A stretch of 64,000 nucleotides of DNA from Tenodera sinensis (lineage: Eukaryota > Arthropoda > Insecta > Mantodea > Mantidae): the NCBI GenBank assembly GCA_030765045.1, contig CM060964.1:155101490-155165489 (forward strand), in the 5' to 3' direction. Shown in pieces: positions 44,054-54,340 of this stretch (position 1 is its first letter; every line of letters begins with the position of its first letter). The position numbers and the translations under genes are program-made. The notes beneath the pieces were generated by a model. The model saw only the letters and a program-made list of their open reading frames with translations, did no database searches and was not told where the DNA came from.

Positions 44054-44944
44054 GAAACATTCAATAAATATTATGCTAATTCACATAAAGTAACAAGAAA
44101 TAATAAAAAGGAATGTAAAGAATTTAAGAAAGATTTGAAACAAGAAAGAGAATGTGATCCTAACACTCAGTGCAATATCCTTTTTCAAAATTTTAATATG
44201 CAAGAACTGAACATTGCAATAAATAATCTAAAAAACAAAAAGTCTCCTGGACCAGATCACATACATCCAGAGTTCATAAAAAACCTTGGAAAAACAGCAA
44301 AACAACAACTACTAAAACTCTACAATCTATCCTGGAACACAACTGTACCTGCCGAATGGCGAAAAGCAATAATTGTCCCACTCTTGAAGAAAGACAAAAC
44401 AGCATCAGAAATAAAAAATTATAGACCAATAGCTCTTGCTAGCATAATGGCAAAAGTGATGGAAAGAATGGTGTCAAACAGGTTAAATTGGTTTCTAGAA
44501 TCCCAAAATTTAATTTCCCCATGTCAAGCTAGATTCAGAGAGTTCCACTCTACAAATGAACAAGTCTTGCTTCTCAGTCAAGAAATCAAAGACTTCTTCA
44601 ATAGAAAAGAAGATAATGTATCAGTTTTTATTGATTTCCAAAGTGCATATGATTCTATATGCAAATCAAAACTGCTAAAGAAAGTAAAAAAAATAGGGAT
44701 ACAAGGTCCAATGTTTTCATGGCTATGTCATTTCCCAACACAACACTTTATTGCTACCAGATATGGAAGAAATATATCTAAATATAAACAAGTACACCCC
44801 GGCTTACCACAAGGCGCAATGCTCAGCACTACACTTTTTGATATATTTATTAATGATCTGCCACAACAAATGCCAGAATCAAGTGTGAAGTGAGCACTAT
44901 TTGCTGATGACTTAGTAATGTGGACTTCAAAACCAAAAAACAAA
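44054..44944 (+). pseudogene. LINE B reverse transcriptase, 5' part, with nonsense codon
   Basis: Open from 44042 to TGA 44891-44893. RT motifs in order: NLKNKKSPGPDHIHPEFI, RKAIIVPLLKK, YRPIALASIMAKVMERMV, motif A VFIDFQSAYDSI and motif B HPGLPQGAMLSTTLF. After the TGA the same frame continues with ALFADDLVMWTSKP (motif C), so the stop is a point nonsense change one codon before ALFADD. The frame is then cut by the antisense LINE A insertion at 44946 and resumes at 45790. Confidence 0.85.
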
Positions 44945-44945
44945 A

Positions 44946-45782
44946 ATTGTTGTTGTTTTCTAGTTCCTTGCATCTGGCAATGAAGCCATTAGCATTCGTG
45001 CTTTCCAATACTTTTGAACTATAGTTTCTTCTGATCTTAATGCTTCACAGGTCTTCAAGTGGTCTTCATTCATTTCTGCTGGATCGTTACACAGGACACA
45101 TATTGGTGAAGCTGAGATACCTATTCTGTAGAGATGACTTGCTAAGCAGTCGTGATTTGTCAATAGTCGGAAGGCTGCAACCGCTGTTTTCCTTGGTCTC
45201 TGGGGGATTATATCTGGGTTGGAAAGTAGTGTAATCCATTTTTTATCTTTGGCATTTGTTTGTATTTCTTGTAGGTATGAATGAGAAAACTTTTTAATGA
45301 TCAAGCGTTTTATTGAGGAATATGAGAAATTGAATTTAGACTTTTGTTTTATTGTTGTGCCTTTCTTTGCAAGTGAGTCTGCAGCTTCATTCCCCCTAGA
45401 CTCCACAGTGTGCTGGAATCCATTGGAGATGAACAGTCTTATTAACTTTTTGGAGTTGTGTTAACATTTTGTAGCATTCTCTAATTTTTGTTGACTTCTT
45501 TGTAGTATTTGAACATATTCCCTGAATTGCAGCTTTAGAATGCGAAAGAATTACTGCCTTGTTAAATTTATTTAAGGGAAGATTTAATAATTGTTGGAGA
45601 GCTATGTGTATAGCCTCTACTTCTCCATCATAATTTGTTATGTCTCTGCCAACAGAATGATAAGAGGAAAAATGTGAACATGTAACTCCAGCTCCAGTAA
45701 GGTTTTCCGTGGAGGATCCATCAGTATATATGTGCAGCCATTCTTCTGTGGGATATCTAGTATTGATTGTTTCCAGTGCTAG
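44946..45782 (-). mobile_element. LINE A fragment, 5'-truncated, inserted antisense into LINE B
   Basis: The minus strand carries the last part of LINE A, from TLETINTRYPTEEW-equivalent sequence through GNEAADSLAKKG, CVLCNDPAEMNEDHLKTC and the stop, to a CAACAA tail. It is nearly identical to 25339-26160. AACAAAA repeats at both edges (44939-44945 and 45783-45789) are a probable short target duplication, and removing the insert rejoins LINE B in frame (WTSKPKNK then TELEKTMQQ). Confidence 0.9.
44960..45406 (-). pseudogene. LINE A RNase H end and zinc finger, fragment
   Basis: 148 open codons that begin at GNEAADSLAKKGTTIKQKSK and end SLPDARN. The zinc-finger residues CVLC ... H ... C are all present. 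The preceding His region (WIPAHCGV) is broken just upstream by a one-base change of frame at about 45400-45420. It is within the truncated insertion, so it cannot be expressed as a working enzyme. Confidence 0.85.
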
Positions 45783-47370
45783 AACAAAAGTACAGAACTA
45801 GAAAAAACCATGCAACAATCCTTATACAACCTACAAAAGTGGACCAAAGAAAATTTAATGACTGTTAATACAACAAAATCAAACTACCAAATCTTTTCAC
45901 TAAGAAAAAAACCACTAAAAATAAAACTAAATTTTGTGGGTCAACAATTACCAGAAACAAAGGAAGCAAAGTATTTAGGAGTTACATTTGATACCAAACT
46001 TACATGGACCAAACAAATGGAAAATTTAATACAAAGAGCAGAGAAGTGCCTTTCACTGTTAAAACGTCTAACAGGAATGAAGTGGGGATGTTCCAGAGCA
46101 ACTCTTAATACAACATACAATGTATATATAAAGCCTTTATTTACTTACTGCAGCAAAGTTCTTGTAACAGCAAACATAAAAAAAATTCAAATCTTTCAAA
46201 ACCAAAGTCTGAAACTAATTACAGGTGCTATCAAAACCACACCAATAGCAGCTATGGAAATACTAACCAACCAATACCCCATTGAATATGAAATAGAAAA
46301 AGCGGCTCTTATTCAACACGAAAAGTTGATCAGACTCCCATTCAATACATGGCACAAAAGAAATTTTACACATAGGTACACTAAAGACTCAGGAGAGCTT
46401 TCTTTCCAGAATTCAAGACACCAAGAAGAATGTATAACTTCCTAATTCAAAGGAAAACTTCATATCTAAAGTCAATCCGACACAAACATTAGACATCACA
46501 TATTACTTACACCTGACAGAAGAAGTTAAGAAAAGTGATACTCCAACTAGTGTTCTAAAATTATTGGCATTAGAGACAATCCATACTAGATTTCCAGAAC
46601 ACAAATGGCTCCATATTTATACTGATGGATCATTGATATCAAACCGAGATGGAGCAGGGGTTGGAGTCACGTCACCTCTTTTCCTATTACAAATCTTTAA
46701 ATTATGGAACTACAAACTTTGACGGAGATATTGAAGCAATTCGAATGGCCCTTAAAAATTTTTTGTATAGAATTTCACATTTTCATCAAGCAGTTATTCT
46801 CTCAAGATTCCAGGGCGGCAATTATAGCAATTACTTCCAAGTTGTCACCAAAGAACCAAACAATTATGGAATGTTGGAAAATCTGCACTTCAAAAACACC
46901 TAGTCTTCCAATAGATACCAGCTCACTGTGGACTGAGTGGTAATGAGAAAGATGATTTTCTTGCAAACAAGGGTACCCGCAGTGTACAGAAATCTATAGT
47001 TAATCCACCATTTTATCCAGCTAAAAGATTAGTCAACTCTGAATTCAAAAAAATTATTGCAAAATATTACTATGAAAAATCAAAAAATAAAAGATGAGAA
47101 CTACCAAACATTCAAACAGTAATTCCTGAGTATCCTTGAAAAACGGCAGTTGCAACCTTCAGGTTGATTACAGGACATGATTGTCTGGCAAAACATTTAA
47201 ACAGAATTGGGATATATTCTTCACCACTCTGTCCTCTATGTGATCTGCAAGAGGAAATGGACCGAGACCACCTTCAAATATGCCCGACCACTTTTAGCAT
47301 CCCATCCATCAATGAAAAATATTGGAGAGCAAGAGGATTAATGACTTCATTGCCAGAAATCCAGCATTAG
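45783..47370 (+). pseudogene. LINE B thumb, RNase H and zinc-finger remains
   Basis: 45810-46445 is open: NLQKWTKENLMTVNTTKSNY, LGVTFDTKLTWTKQMENLIQ, MKWGCSRATLNTTYNVYIKP, LITGAIKTTPIAAMEIL. The frame then breaks. RNase H pieces follow in several frames: HIYTDGSLISNRDGAGVGVT (46610), DGDIEAIRMALK, then VILSRFQGG, where LSDSRAA is expected and the catalytic Asp is lost through a shift. HCGLSGN-equivalent sequence is at about 46925. The last block, 47164-47370, holds ITGHDCLAKHLNRIGIYSSP and CPLCDLQEEMDRDHLQICP (zinc finger). Confidence 0.8.
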
Positions 47371-47425
47371 CTAACAACAAATATAAATGTGTGTGTGTGT
47401 GTGTGTATATATATACACACACACA

Positions 47426-48822
47426 CATTGGCAGAAAAAAAAAAATGCAACACCATCAAGGATTGCTTAAACTTAATACAGAGTTAAGTGAGCGGTAATA
47501 TGTCATGATAGTATTATATGATAACAAAATCAGCACAAATGATATAGACATGTCACAAGGAGGTATGTCCCAATAGTTGCATCAATATTTGGTGTAACCC
47601 CCTTGAGCAGCAATACAGGCATGTATTTGTGCAGGCAGACGATTGTACATGTGGCAAATGGCATCCTGTGATATACTGTCCCCAGCATTTTGCACCTGTT
47701 GTCGCAGTTCGGCAATGGTTATGGCTGGCCGTGGAGACCAAGTCACTTTCTTTCCCATCATGTCCCATACATGTTCAATGGGAGAGAGATCAGTGGACGG
47801 TGCTGGCCAGGGCAGTTGTTGTATACCATACAGAGCATGTTGCATTGCTGCAGCTGTATGGGGATGTGTGTTATCCTGTTAAAACAGCTCATCACCATCC
47901 TGTTGAGGAAATGGCAGCAACACAGGATTTATTACCTGCTGGATGTAGCTGGCACTGGTTTCATGTCCCTGCACAAACACCAAAGGCGAGCGCGAGTTGA
48001 AAGTGATGGCACCCCACACCATGATGCCAGGAGTTGGGCCTTTGTGTCGTGGACGAGTATGCTCACCAGCTCTACGCCGTATGTGGACATGACCATCACT
48101 TGCATACAGGCAGAACCTATTCTCATTGTTGAAGACAACAAGAGTGTCATTCCATTGTCCAATGAGCCCTTTCTCGACACCAGAGGAGACGTGCATGATG
48201 GTATTTTGGTGTAAGAGGTACCTTGGCTAGGGGTACACGTTATTTGAGTCCTGCTGCAGCAAGATGATTTCCAATAGTCCGTGCTGACACTCCAGGTGCT
48301 ACCTGAGCCCGTATCGTGTCCCTGGATGCTGTTCGGGCACTCACTGATGGACGTACAATGCGTTGATCCAGACGTGCGTCTGTAGAATGTGGTCGCCCAA
48401 AACCTGGTCTACGGGAGTGAGAGTGTTCCACAGACATTGCTGAAAACACTGACACACCACTGATACATTGCGCCCAAGATGTGCAGCAACTTGTCGATAG
48501 GTTTCATCCAGCTTCGCAGATGCCAACAATTCAACCCCGTTCAAATGGCTCTAGCTGTGAAACAGGAGCACGTGCGGATTGTCGTGGCATCACTACACCG
48601 TAGAGTGTCGTTTGACACCACCATTCAACTGTTAGGGTACCACAGTGACTGCCTGTACCATGGACACAGAAGGCATAGAGACACTGCCGTGCAGTGCCAT
48701 CTATTGTCCTCTGACCATGACACATCAATCATCAGTTCTGTAACCTTTCAATACCCACATACTATGCCCATGTGTTGATAAACACAGTCCTTACTGGTGT
48801 TGCATTTTTTTTTCCGCCAGTG
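47426..48822 (-). mobile_element. Tc1-like transposon with inverted termini
   Basis: The ends are CATTGGCAGAAAAAAAAAAA at the left and, inverted, CACTGGCGGAAAAAAAAATG at the right, both followed by GCAACACCA. The right end adjoins TATATATA; the left lies in a TG/TA/CA microsatellite. It carries one dead transposase on the minus strand. It is the first of four DNA transposons placed end to end up to 52617. Confidence 0.88.
47582..48560 (-). pseudogene. Tc1-like transposase, broken
   Basis: Minus-strand motifs in order from about 48545: NGVELLASAKLDETYRQVAA (HTH), GFGRPHSTDARLDQRIVRPS, VSARTIGNHLAAAGLK, LIGQWNDTLVVFNNENRFCL (the family has FSDESRF; here the catalytic Asp reads Asn), RPRHKGPTPGIMVWGAITF, then a TAA replacing the first Gln of QQDNTHPHTAA (second Asp still present), LPWPAPSTDLSPIEHVWDMM (third acidic residue) and NRLPAQIHACIAAQGGYTKY to the stop at 47582. 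Frame changes at about 48200 and 48450 plus the nonsense codon make it inactive. Confidence 0.85.
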
Positions 48823-49337
48823 TATATATACAGGTGTTAGGGGTATGAGTGCGCAGACTTCGCGTGCTGGGAGATCCAAATATGACTAATAATAAAGTCC
48901 AACAACTATCTTGAAAGGTAAAGGAGATAATCAAACATTATTGAATACATTACCTGCACAGTCTGGCAACACAGGCCGGTTTTGGTTTGCGGCCAGGCAT
49001 GCGTTCACACCTACAATAGGTGGAGGTCTAAACCGCTTGAAATCCAGTTCACCACGTGCCTGTGTGTTTCTTGTCAGCTAATGCCAGTAATGAGGGACCG
49101 GGTGGTTTGTTTTTAAGCTATTCAATCGTATTTACGAGAACTAAACTAAAAGCTGCGTAAGAGGCTACGCATAAGGTGCAGTCAGATGATCAAAGATAGC
49201 AACTTCAAATGTTAAGTATGGAAATACCTCATTTGTGTAATTGTATAATTAAATAACAGCCATCTTTTGCTAAACAGGAAAATCTATTATAAACAACATG
49301 ACTTTGGAGCCGGAACAGCCTAGATGGCCTAAGATGT

Positions 49338-49496
49338 GAAGAAGAAGAAGACGAAGAAGAAGAAGAAGAAGAAGAAGAAGAAGAAGAAGGCGGAAGAACA
49401 AAAAACAGAAGAAGAAGAAGAAGGCGGAAGAACAAAAAACAGAAGAAGAAGAAGAAGAAGAAGGCGGAAGAACAAAAAACAGAAGAAGAAGAAGAA
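49338..49496 (+). repeat. (GAA)n with higher-order unit
   Basis: GAA runs broken three times by GGCGGAAGAACAAAAAACA, making a higher-order tandem of about 35-45 bp inside transposon D. Confidence 0.9.
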
Positions 49497-49538
49497 AATT
49501 ATTAATTGTCAATAACTGCAAACTTAACAAGATGTCTT

Positions 49539-49820
49539 TTACAGTTGATGTTCAAAATGTGCTCCGTGAGAATCTATGCAGGCATCGCATCTTAGCCAAT
49601 TTTGCCCTACCCTCATTAGAGCTTCTGTGTTCTGCTCAATCTCTAGGGCTGCTTCAAACACAAGTGTGCGAAGATCATCAAGCGTTGCAGTTCTCGTGTG
49701 TTGCAATCGGTTTTGCCCTAAGCAAGAAGCATATCTAAATACCCTTGATTTGTAAAGACTGTCATAGATCTGAATGCATTTAACGCACCAGAAGCACTGA
49801 CAGAGCCTGCTGTTGTGCAC
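49539..49820 (-). pseudogene. C-terminal end of mariner-type transposase in transposon D
   Basis: The minus strand reads TATLDDLRTLVFEAALEIEQ, NTEALMRVGQNWLRC, then DACIDSHGAHFEHQL and a stop. It resembles the end of insect Tc3/mariner-like transposases (V-x-R-C-xxCIxxxGxHFEHLL). The upstream 30 codons are open but unrecognisable. The catalytic core has been lost, presumably by the deletion that left the GAA satellite beside it. Confidence 0.6.
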
Positions 49821-50212
49821 AGATGTCGCGGGGGTAGTTGTACTGTCAACATTCCGCTCTTTTCACGCGTTAATGTTGCAGGGTTGCCAAGCATACGCCC
49901 ACGACTTTATTCTAATAGACACGCTGGAATCCAGTCCTTTCATATCATTTTGTAGCTAAACGAATCATTTCATCAACATATGGTAAAGACATAAATAACG
50001 CATCTTTTGTAGCTCTACCTCGCTGTTCTAATTGCAGAAGTAAACGATAACAGAGTGGGGACATATTTGCAATCACACTTATGACCAGTTTTAATTTTTA
50101 TTTATGAAACTATGCACTATAGAGGAAAATGGTACAGGAACTTATATTTCAGTTTGTCAGGAAGTTGCCTTTGAAGTCTGCGCACTCATATCCCTAACAC
50201 CTTGTATATATA

Positions 50213-51078
50213 CAGAGTGTCCCAAAAAACACTGACAGTGCTTAGTATGTTGTGCTGGACAGCAAACTGATCAGTTCTGAAATGTGAACCTCTGGCGAGA
50301 AATCCACGGTTTGGACGCTGTAGTGCATTGAAATGTGAGATGGTTCTACGTTCACATTTCATCGATAACCCCAACATCGACCTGTCTACATTAGAAACGG
50401 GCTTCGAACTGTGTACCTCCTACGTTATTGCAGAGCCTACACCAGCAGTGGTGAGCCTCATGGACATGACCCAATATGTAAGGTTGTCTTTGAAGATTTT
50501 CAGCCACTCCGTGGCCTCGAGCCATAAGGTCCTCCGCTGACGTTACAGGAGTGCCATACACCATACTCTTCATACAACTCCACAGAAAACAGTAGAGAGG
50601 TGTCAGATCTAGCCAGCATGCGTGGCCATAGAACCTCTCCCAATCCGTTGATTTGAATATGCGACGTTGAAATAATTCCGCACATTTACGTCAAAGTATC
50701 CTGGAGCTCATGTCGGCCATTTCCTCAGCTGTGTACTGGTATCTGTCGTACTATTGTTAAGAAACATTACTGCACTGCAAATTGCACAGTTGATGCAGAA
50801 GGATGTGTACCAAGGACTCTATGGAGGAATTTAACACATGTGCAGGAATGTTATTATGCTCAGGTCGTTCATCCCAGGACATAGGTGACTAAAGGATTGC
50901 ATACCTTCCATATGAATGTACCAAAACGAATGTTAAATTGTCATAACTGTTCATTCTCAAACTTCGACACTCTCCAGCATCCAAACCGTGCATTTCCGGA
51001 CAGGGGTTCCTATTCGAAAACCGATCACTTTGACATCCCGCACAACATAATAAGCATTGTCATTTTTTGGGACACCCA

Positions 51079-51079
<1 letters not shown>
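50213..51079 (-). mobile_element. Transposon E, mariner-type, TIR CAGAGTGTCCCAAAAAA
   Basis: CAGAGTGTCCCAAAAAACAC at the left is matched in reverse by the right end (CTGGGTGTCCCAAAAAATGA), and similarity continues through GCTTARTATGTTGTGC for over 60 bp. TA repeats flank both sides. At 867 bp it is internally deleted and holds only the transposase end. Confidence 0.85.
50391..50690 (-). pseudogene. C-terminal transposase remnant in transposon E
   Basis: Minus strand, two frames: ISTSHIQINGLGEVLWPRML, where the family has WPARSPDLTPLDF-like sequence, then MKSMVYGTPVTSAEDLMARG (family: LKxxVYETPVxTxEDLxARI), QPYILGHVHEAHHCWCRLCN and GGTQFEARF to the stop at 50391 (family: CxxxxGxHFEHLL). The catalytic DDE core is missing. 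Confidence 0.65.

Positions 51080-51125
<46 letters not shown>
51080..51125. repeat. (TA)n microsatellite between transposons E and F
   Basis: 46 bp of uninterrupted TA. Confidence 0.95.
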
Positions 51126-51129
<4 letters not shown>

Positions 51130-51329
51130 GTAAATGAATAATGCCACACAAATTTTACTGGTGATAGACGGTTCATAGGCAATCAATTTGAGATAGGATA
51201 CCTATGGTCTAGGATTACAAATTACAGAACTGTGCCTTAAAATTGTTCAAGGGTATGCATGCCACTGATCAAGGCCACTGCAGCTATAACTCATGATGAC
51301 AAAACAGGCAGACGAATTTCGTAGCCGGT

Positions 51330-51415
51330 CTATTTAGCATAATGGTTATGGTGCCCAGACGTGAAGGCACACACGTATTAAAAGCACAGGTTCAATTACT
51401 CATAGCCCCATATTT
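51330..51415 (+). other. Possible tRNA-like (SINE head) remnant
   Basis: TTAGCATAATGGTTATGG and CAGGTTCAATTACTC sit about 40 bp apart, like degenerate pol III A and B boxes. No acceptor-stem pairing was checked; it is not a tRNA gene call. Confidence 0.3.
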
Positions 51416-52027
51416 TTTATGTTCTTTTTTCTTTCCTTCTTCATGCTTAATCTAATTTGATTTACACGAAACATTTGTGTCGCTGTAATTTTTCGTTTAA
51501 CTAATCTTTTAACTTTTTGTTTCAAGTTTAACTATTATTTACACTTGCATGACATAAATAGTAAGTACACACTGAGAATTTTGTTTTCAGTTAAATGAGG
51601 TGATTCAAGCCTAACACAATTTTATTGTGTGCTGAAGGAAATAGGAAATGAGATGTGGGTGACTCGAGTAGGAAACGGTCAGTCACCATATGGTGGTGTT
51701 AGTATCTTCCAGGGTTATTAAAGTCACCTATTGGCAGTATTAGACATTTGTCATGCTAACAGATAGGTATTCAGCTTTGGGGAGATACTCCTTTGGGGAG
51801 TTGTAGTACTTTGTGCTATTACTTGGTTCAACATTTTGTGAACTGTTTAGAGCAGGTCAACTGTTGGAAGGAAAATTTCTGTTATTGACTTGGACAAATA
51901 GCCTACAGTCAGCTTCAGAAAAATAGCAATACATAACCCTCTAGCCTAAGTCATCAGATGTGAGAAGAAGCGAAAGTAAACAATATTCATGCAAAATATG
52001 ATTTGAAGCTTTCCTGGCGACGAACAT

Positions 52028-52162
52028 ATTCAAGATGTTCTCGGGCTTCTAGCCACTCTTGCTAGTCATTCATCATCCTGATGATGGGAGAGATGTACAC
52101 TCCCGAAACGTCTATGTCTCTGCATCACTACACCTGGCTAGAAGCCTGAGAACATCTTGAAT
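52028..52162 (+). ncRNA. 28-bp-armed hairpin with hammerhead-ribozyme-like core
   Basis: The arms 52028-52055 and 52135-52162 are inverted repeats with one mismatch. Between them lies CTGATGA (52078-52084), a five-pair stem GGGAG/CTCCC (52086-52090 with 52100-52104, 9-nt loop), then GAAAC (52105-52109) and GTC (52110-52112). CUGAUGA-stem II-GAAA-stem III-GUC is the hammerhead core order, and a very short palindromic ACGU stem III is known from Penelope-like element ribozymes. Stem I pairing next to the core is not convincing, so activity is doubtful. Confidence 0.4.
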
Positions 52163-52614
52163 AAATATCCCTCTTCGGGTTTGAACTCAATTTCTTGGTT
52201 TCATGAGGTCCACAGTCAGTCGGCATAACCGCATGGCTAAAGCACACCCTTTAGAACTGCCCTATATTTCTGTAGCCATTTGCAACAACCTATTATCCAT
52301 TGCAGTGGTGTGCAAACACATGTTAAGTCTCCAGTTCAATAGTTTTTCGTAGCACTACAATTTAGAAGTGCTTCTTTAGAGAGACAGCAGACAGGCTTCA
52401 CTAAGTTCCTAATAAGCACTATTTCAATTCCAGTGGATAATACTGATATATTTCTTTCTAGTTATGATTTATTGGTCACAATCTCGAATTACTATAAATA
52501 CATATAACTTATTAACTTGACGTCGTAGACCATTGGTTTGCTATCTCAAATTGATTGTCTATGAACCTTCTATTACCAGAAAAATTTGTGCGGTGTTCAT
52601 ATATACATTTACAC

Positions 52615-52617
<3 letters not shown>

Positions 52618-52686
<69 letters not shown>
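52618..52686. repeat. (TA)n microsatellite after transposon F
   Basis: About 69 bp of uninterrupted TA. Confidence 0.95.
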
Positions 52687-52690
<4 letters not shown>

Positions 52691-53105
52691 CATCTGTTTA
52701 TTTACTTTTTATGTAGAAACCAGTGTTGTGATTCTGAACTGATTTAAAGAGTTACAGAGTTAATACTCATCCACCTATAGTTTCATTTCTGTCATGTTTA
52801 TAATATAACTTTAATTTAATTAATATTATGCTGTTGTAACAACAATCGGAATGTAGTCTAAAATGTTTATTACAACTTTTAATTGAATACTGTAATTGTT
52901 AACTCATGCTGTATCTTTAAGTTCATTAACTTAAGTGCTTGAGGTAGAACACAAATTTGATTATTTAGAATTTGTTTTTACTTTTATTTGTGGACACTCT
53001 TTAACTACTGTGGTTCTCAGCATCCTGTTCTGTTTTGGACATGAAAGACCACTAAATTTTGCTCAGGAGCATCTTTATCAAGCTTGAGGTTCTTTTACAT
53101 GCCAT
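52687..53105. other. Intronic sequence, nothing recognised
   Basis: No feature supported. Confidence 0.4.
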
Positions 53106-53332
53106 GTCGGTCTGGGTGGCTCAGTTGGTGAAACACTGGCCTACTGGTCCCAAGGTTGTGGGTTCAAATCTGGCCCAGACCAATGGTTTTTAAGTGTTGC
53201 TTAAAAACGACAGCTCCATGTCAGTAGATTTACTGGCATGTAAAAGAACTCCTGCGGGACAAAAGTGCAGCACACCAGTGGCACTGATGTGATCCTGACA
53301 ATTGACAGTATCGTTAAACAACAAAATAATTT
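53106..53332 (+). mobile_element. SINE1 copy
   Basis: Full-length head (TGGCTCAGTTGG, GGTTCAAATCTGG) and body with several substitutions relative to 19569-19805, ending in CGTTAAACAACAAAATAAT. Imperfect flanks TTTTACATGC and TTTTGCATGC look like an aged target duplication. Confidence 0.82.
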
Positions 53333-53344
53333 AATTTAATTTTG

Positions 53345-53511
53345 CATGCTATCAATCTACAACATGGGTCCAACAGCTTTACTTTCCTTCCAAAGGAAGC
53401 CATGCAAAGGATTTTTACACCTGAAAAGATCCATCACCCTCTGCCAGGTTTGAACCCTCAACCTCAGGAACCAGAGGCTAGCATGTTACCCTAGACCACA
53501 AAGGACGACTA
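53345..53511 (-). mobile_element. Possible SINE6, tRNA-derived
   Basis: The minus strand from about 53511 reads TTTGTGGTCTAGGGTAACAT (A-box-like) and GGGTTCAAACCTGG (B-box-like), followed by a body through GTGTAAAAATCC. Only one copy is seen, so the family is not confirmed. Confidence 0.4.
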
Positions 53512-54340
53512 TTTAGGAACAGGTTCCTAGCCCATAAAAATGGTCAGAAGGGATAATTGGGTATGCTAGTGAAATATGTACATCCAGCACAGTGGATAAA
53601 CTCCTCCTTTCAAAAAACTTGGGATTTTGAAATTAAATTTCATCTGTAAAATCTGCAATAAGGGAATTTCTGAAGCAAAGGTGTGTAATTTTTCAAATAT
53701 GTAAGTATAATACTTGCCAATGATTTCTTTTTCAGTGTATTGCTTTTGAATATTGTAACTATATTCATTATGCAGTATATCTCTGATACTAGATATGCCA
53801 TAGTGATGTCAATTCCAGTTAAAGAATTACTTAAGTGTTTTTGCCATGCTGAAAACGTGGAATAAATAAAATATATCCAAAGAATGCAATATTGCATGTC
53901 TCATTCCACTGGTGTTGGGCTCCTCCTGTGATGTTCACAGTTGTGAGGAGCAGATCCTTATATAGTGGAGGCAGCAATTCAAGGCAATGAAACAGCGGAC
54001 AAGGCTGTCAAGAAAGAAACTGAGATATCATTGGAACCAGCATTGAGAGTGCCCTTAAGACTGGCTAAGCTTGTTAGTGGTAACCCATAGTTACTCAGAG
54101 AACATGAAAGATAATACTGAGCTCTAGCCTAAGTTTCAGATATTGTAAAGCTCTGACATGGAAGCTTGAAAATACATTTGAGGTTACCCTTAACACTGGC
54201 TAAACTTGTTATTGGTAACCCATAATTACTCAGAGGACATGAAAGATAATACTGAACTCTAGCGCAAGTTTCAGATATTGTAACGCTCTTATTTGCAAGT
54301 GTTTTCAGCAAGGGGATCTGCTCATTCATAATGGAGTGCT
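53512..54340. other. Intron with an RNase H-like scrap and a 2-copy tandem duplication
   Basis: About 53970-54060 on the + strand reads IQGNETADKAVKKETEISLE, like the GNExAD..AK end of a retroelement RNase H. Immediately after, about 110 bp (54047-54157) is repeated imperfectly at 54181-54292, sharing ACATGAAAGATAATACTGA and AAGTTTCAGATATTGTAA. Confidence 0.4.

Larger units (their letters stand above)
44054..47402 (+). mobile_element. LINE B: older relative of LINE A, 5'-truncated, split by a LINE A fragment
   Basis: The copy begins inside the RT N-terminal region (ETFNKYYANSHKVTRNNKKE) and ends after an RNase H/zinc-finger region (GLMTSLPEIQH stop) with TAACAACAAAT. TGTGTATATATAT at 44041-44053 and 47403-47415 may be its target duplication, though it is low-complexity. 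The protein is clearly homologous to LINE A (KSPGPDHIHPEFIKNL, GLPQGAMLSTTLFDIFINDL) but differs at many positions, so this is a separate family. Numerous stops and shifts occur in the 3' half. Confidence 0.85.
48831..50204 (-). mobile_element. Transposon D, mariner-type, TIR CAGGTGTTAGGG
   Basis: CAGGTGTTAGGGGTATGAGT at the left and the inverted ACTCATATCCCTAACACC at the right, with CGCAGACTTC shared beyond, give TIRs of about 35 bp. TA repeats lie on both sides (TATATATA at 48823-48830, TATATATA at 50205-50212). It holds a GAA satellite and a transposase C-terminal remnant. Confidence 0.8.
51126..52617. mobile_element. Transposon F, 1.5-kb TIR element, TA-flanked
   Basis: The left end GGGTGTAAATGAATAATGCC and the inverted right end CAGGTGTAAATGTATATATG both lead into CGCACAAATTTT-like sequence, GGTTCATAG and CAATCAATTTGAGATAG; inverted similarity extends about 80 bp. 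(TA)n lies on both sides. There is no transposase frame, so it is non-autonomous. It contains a possible tRNA-like stretch and a hairpin with hammerhead-like bases. Confidence 0.8.
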
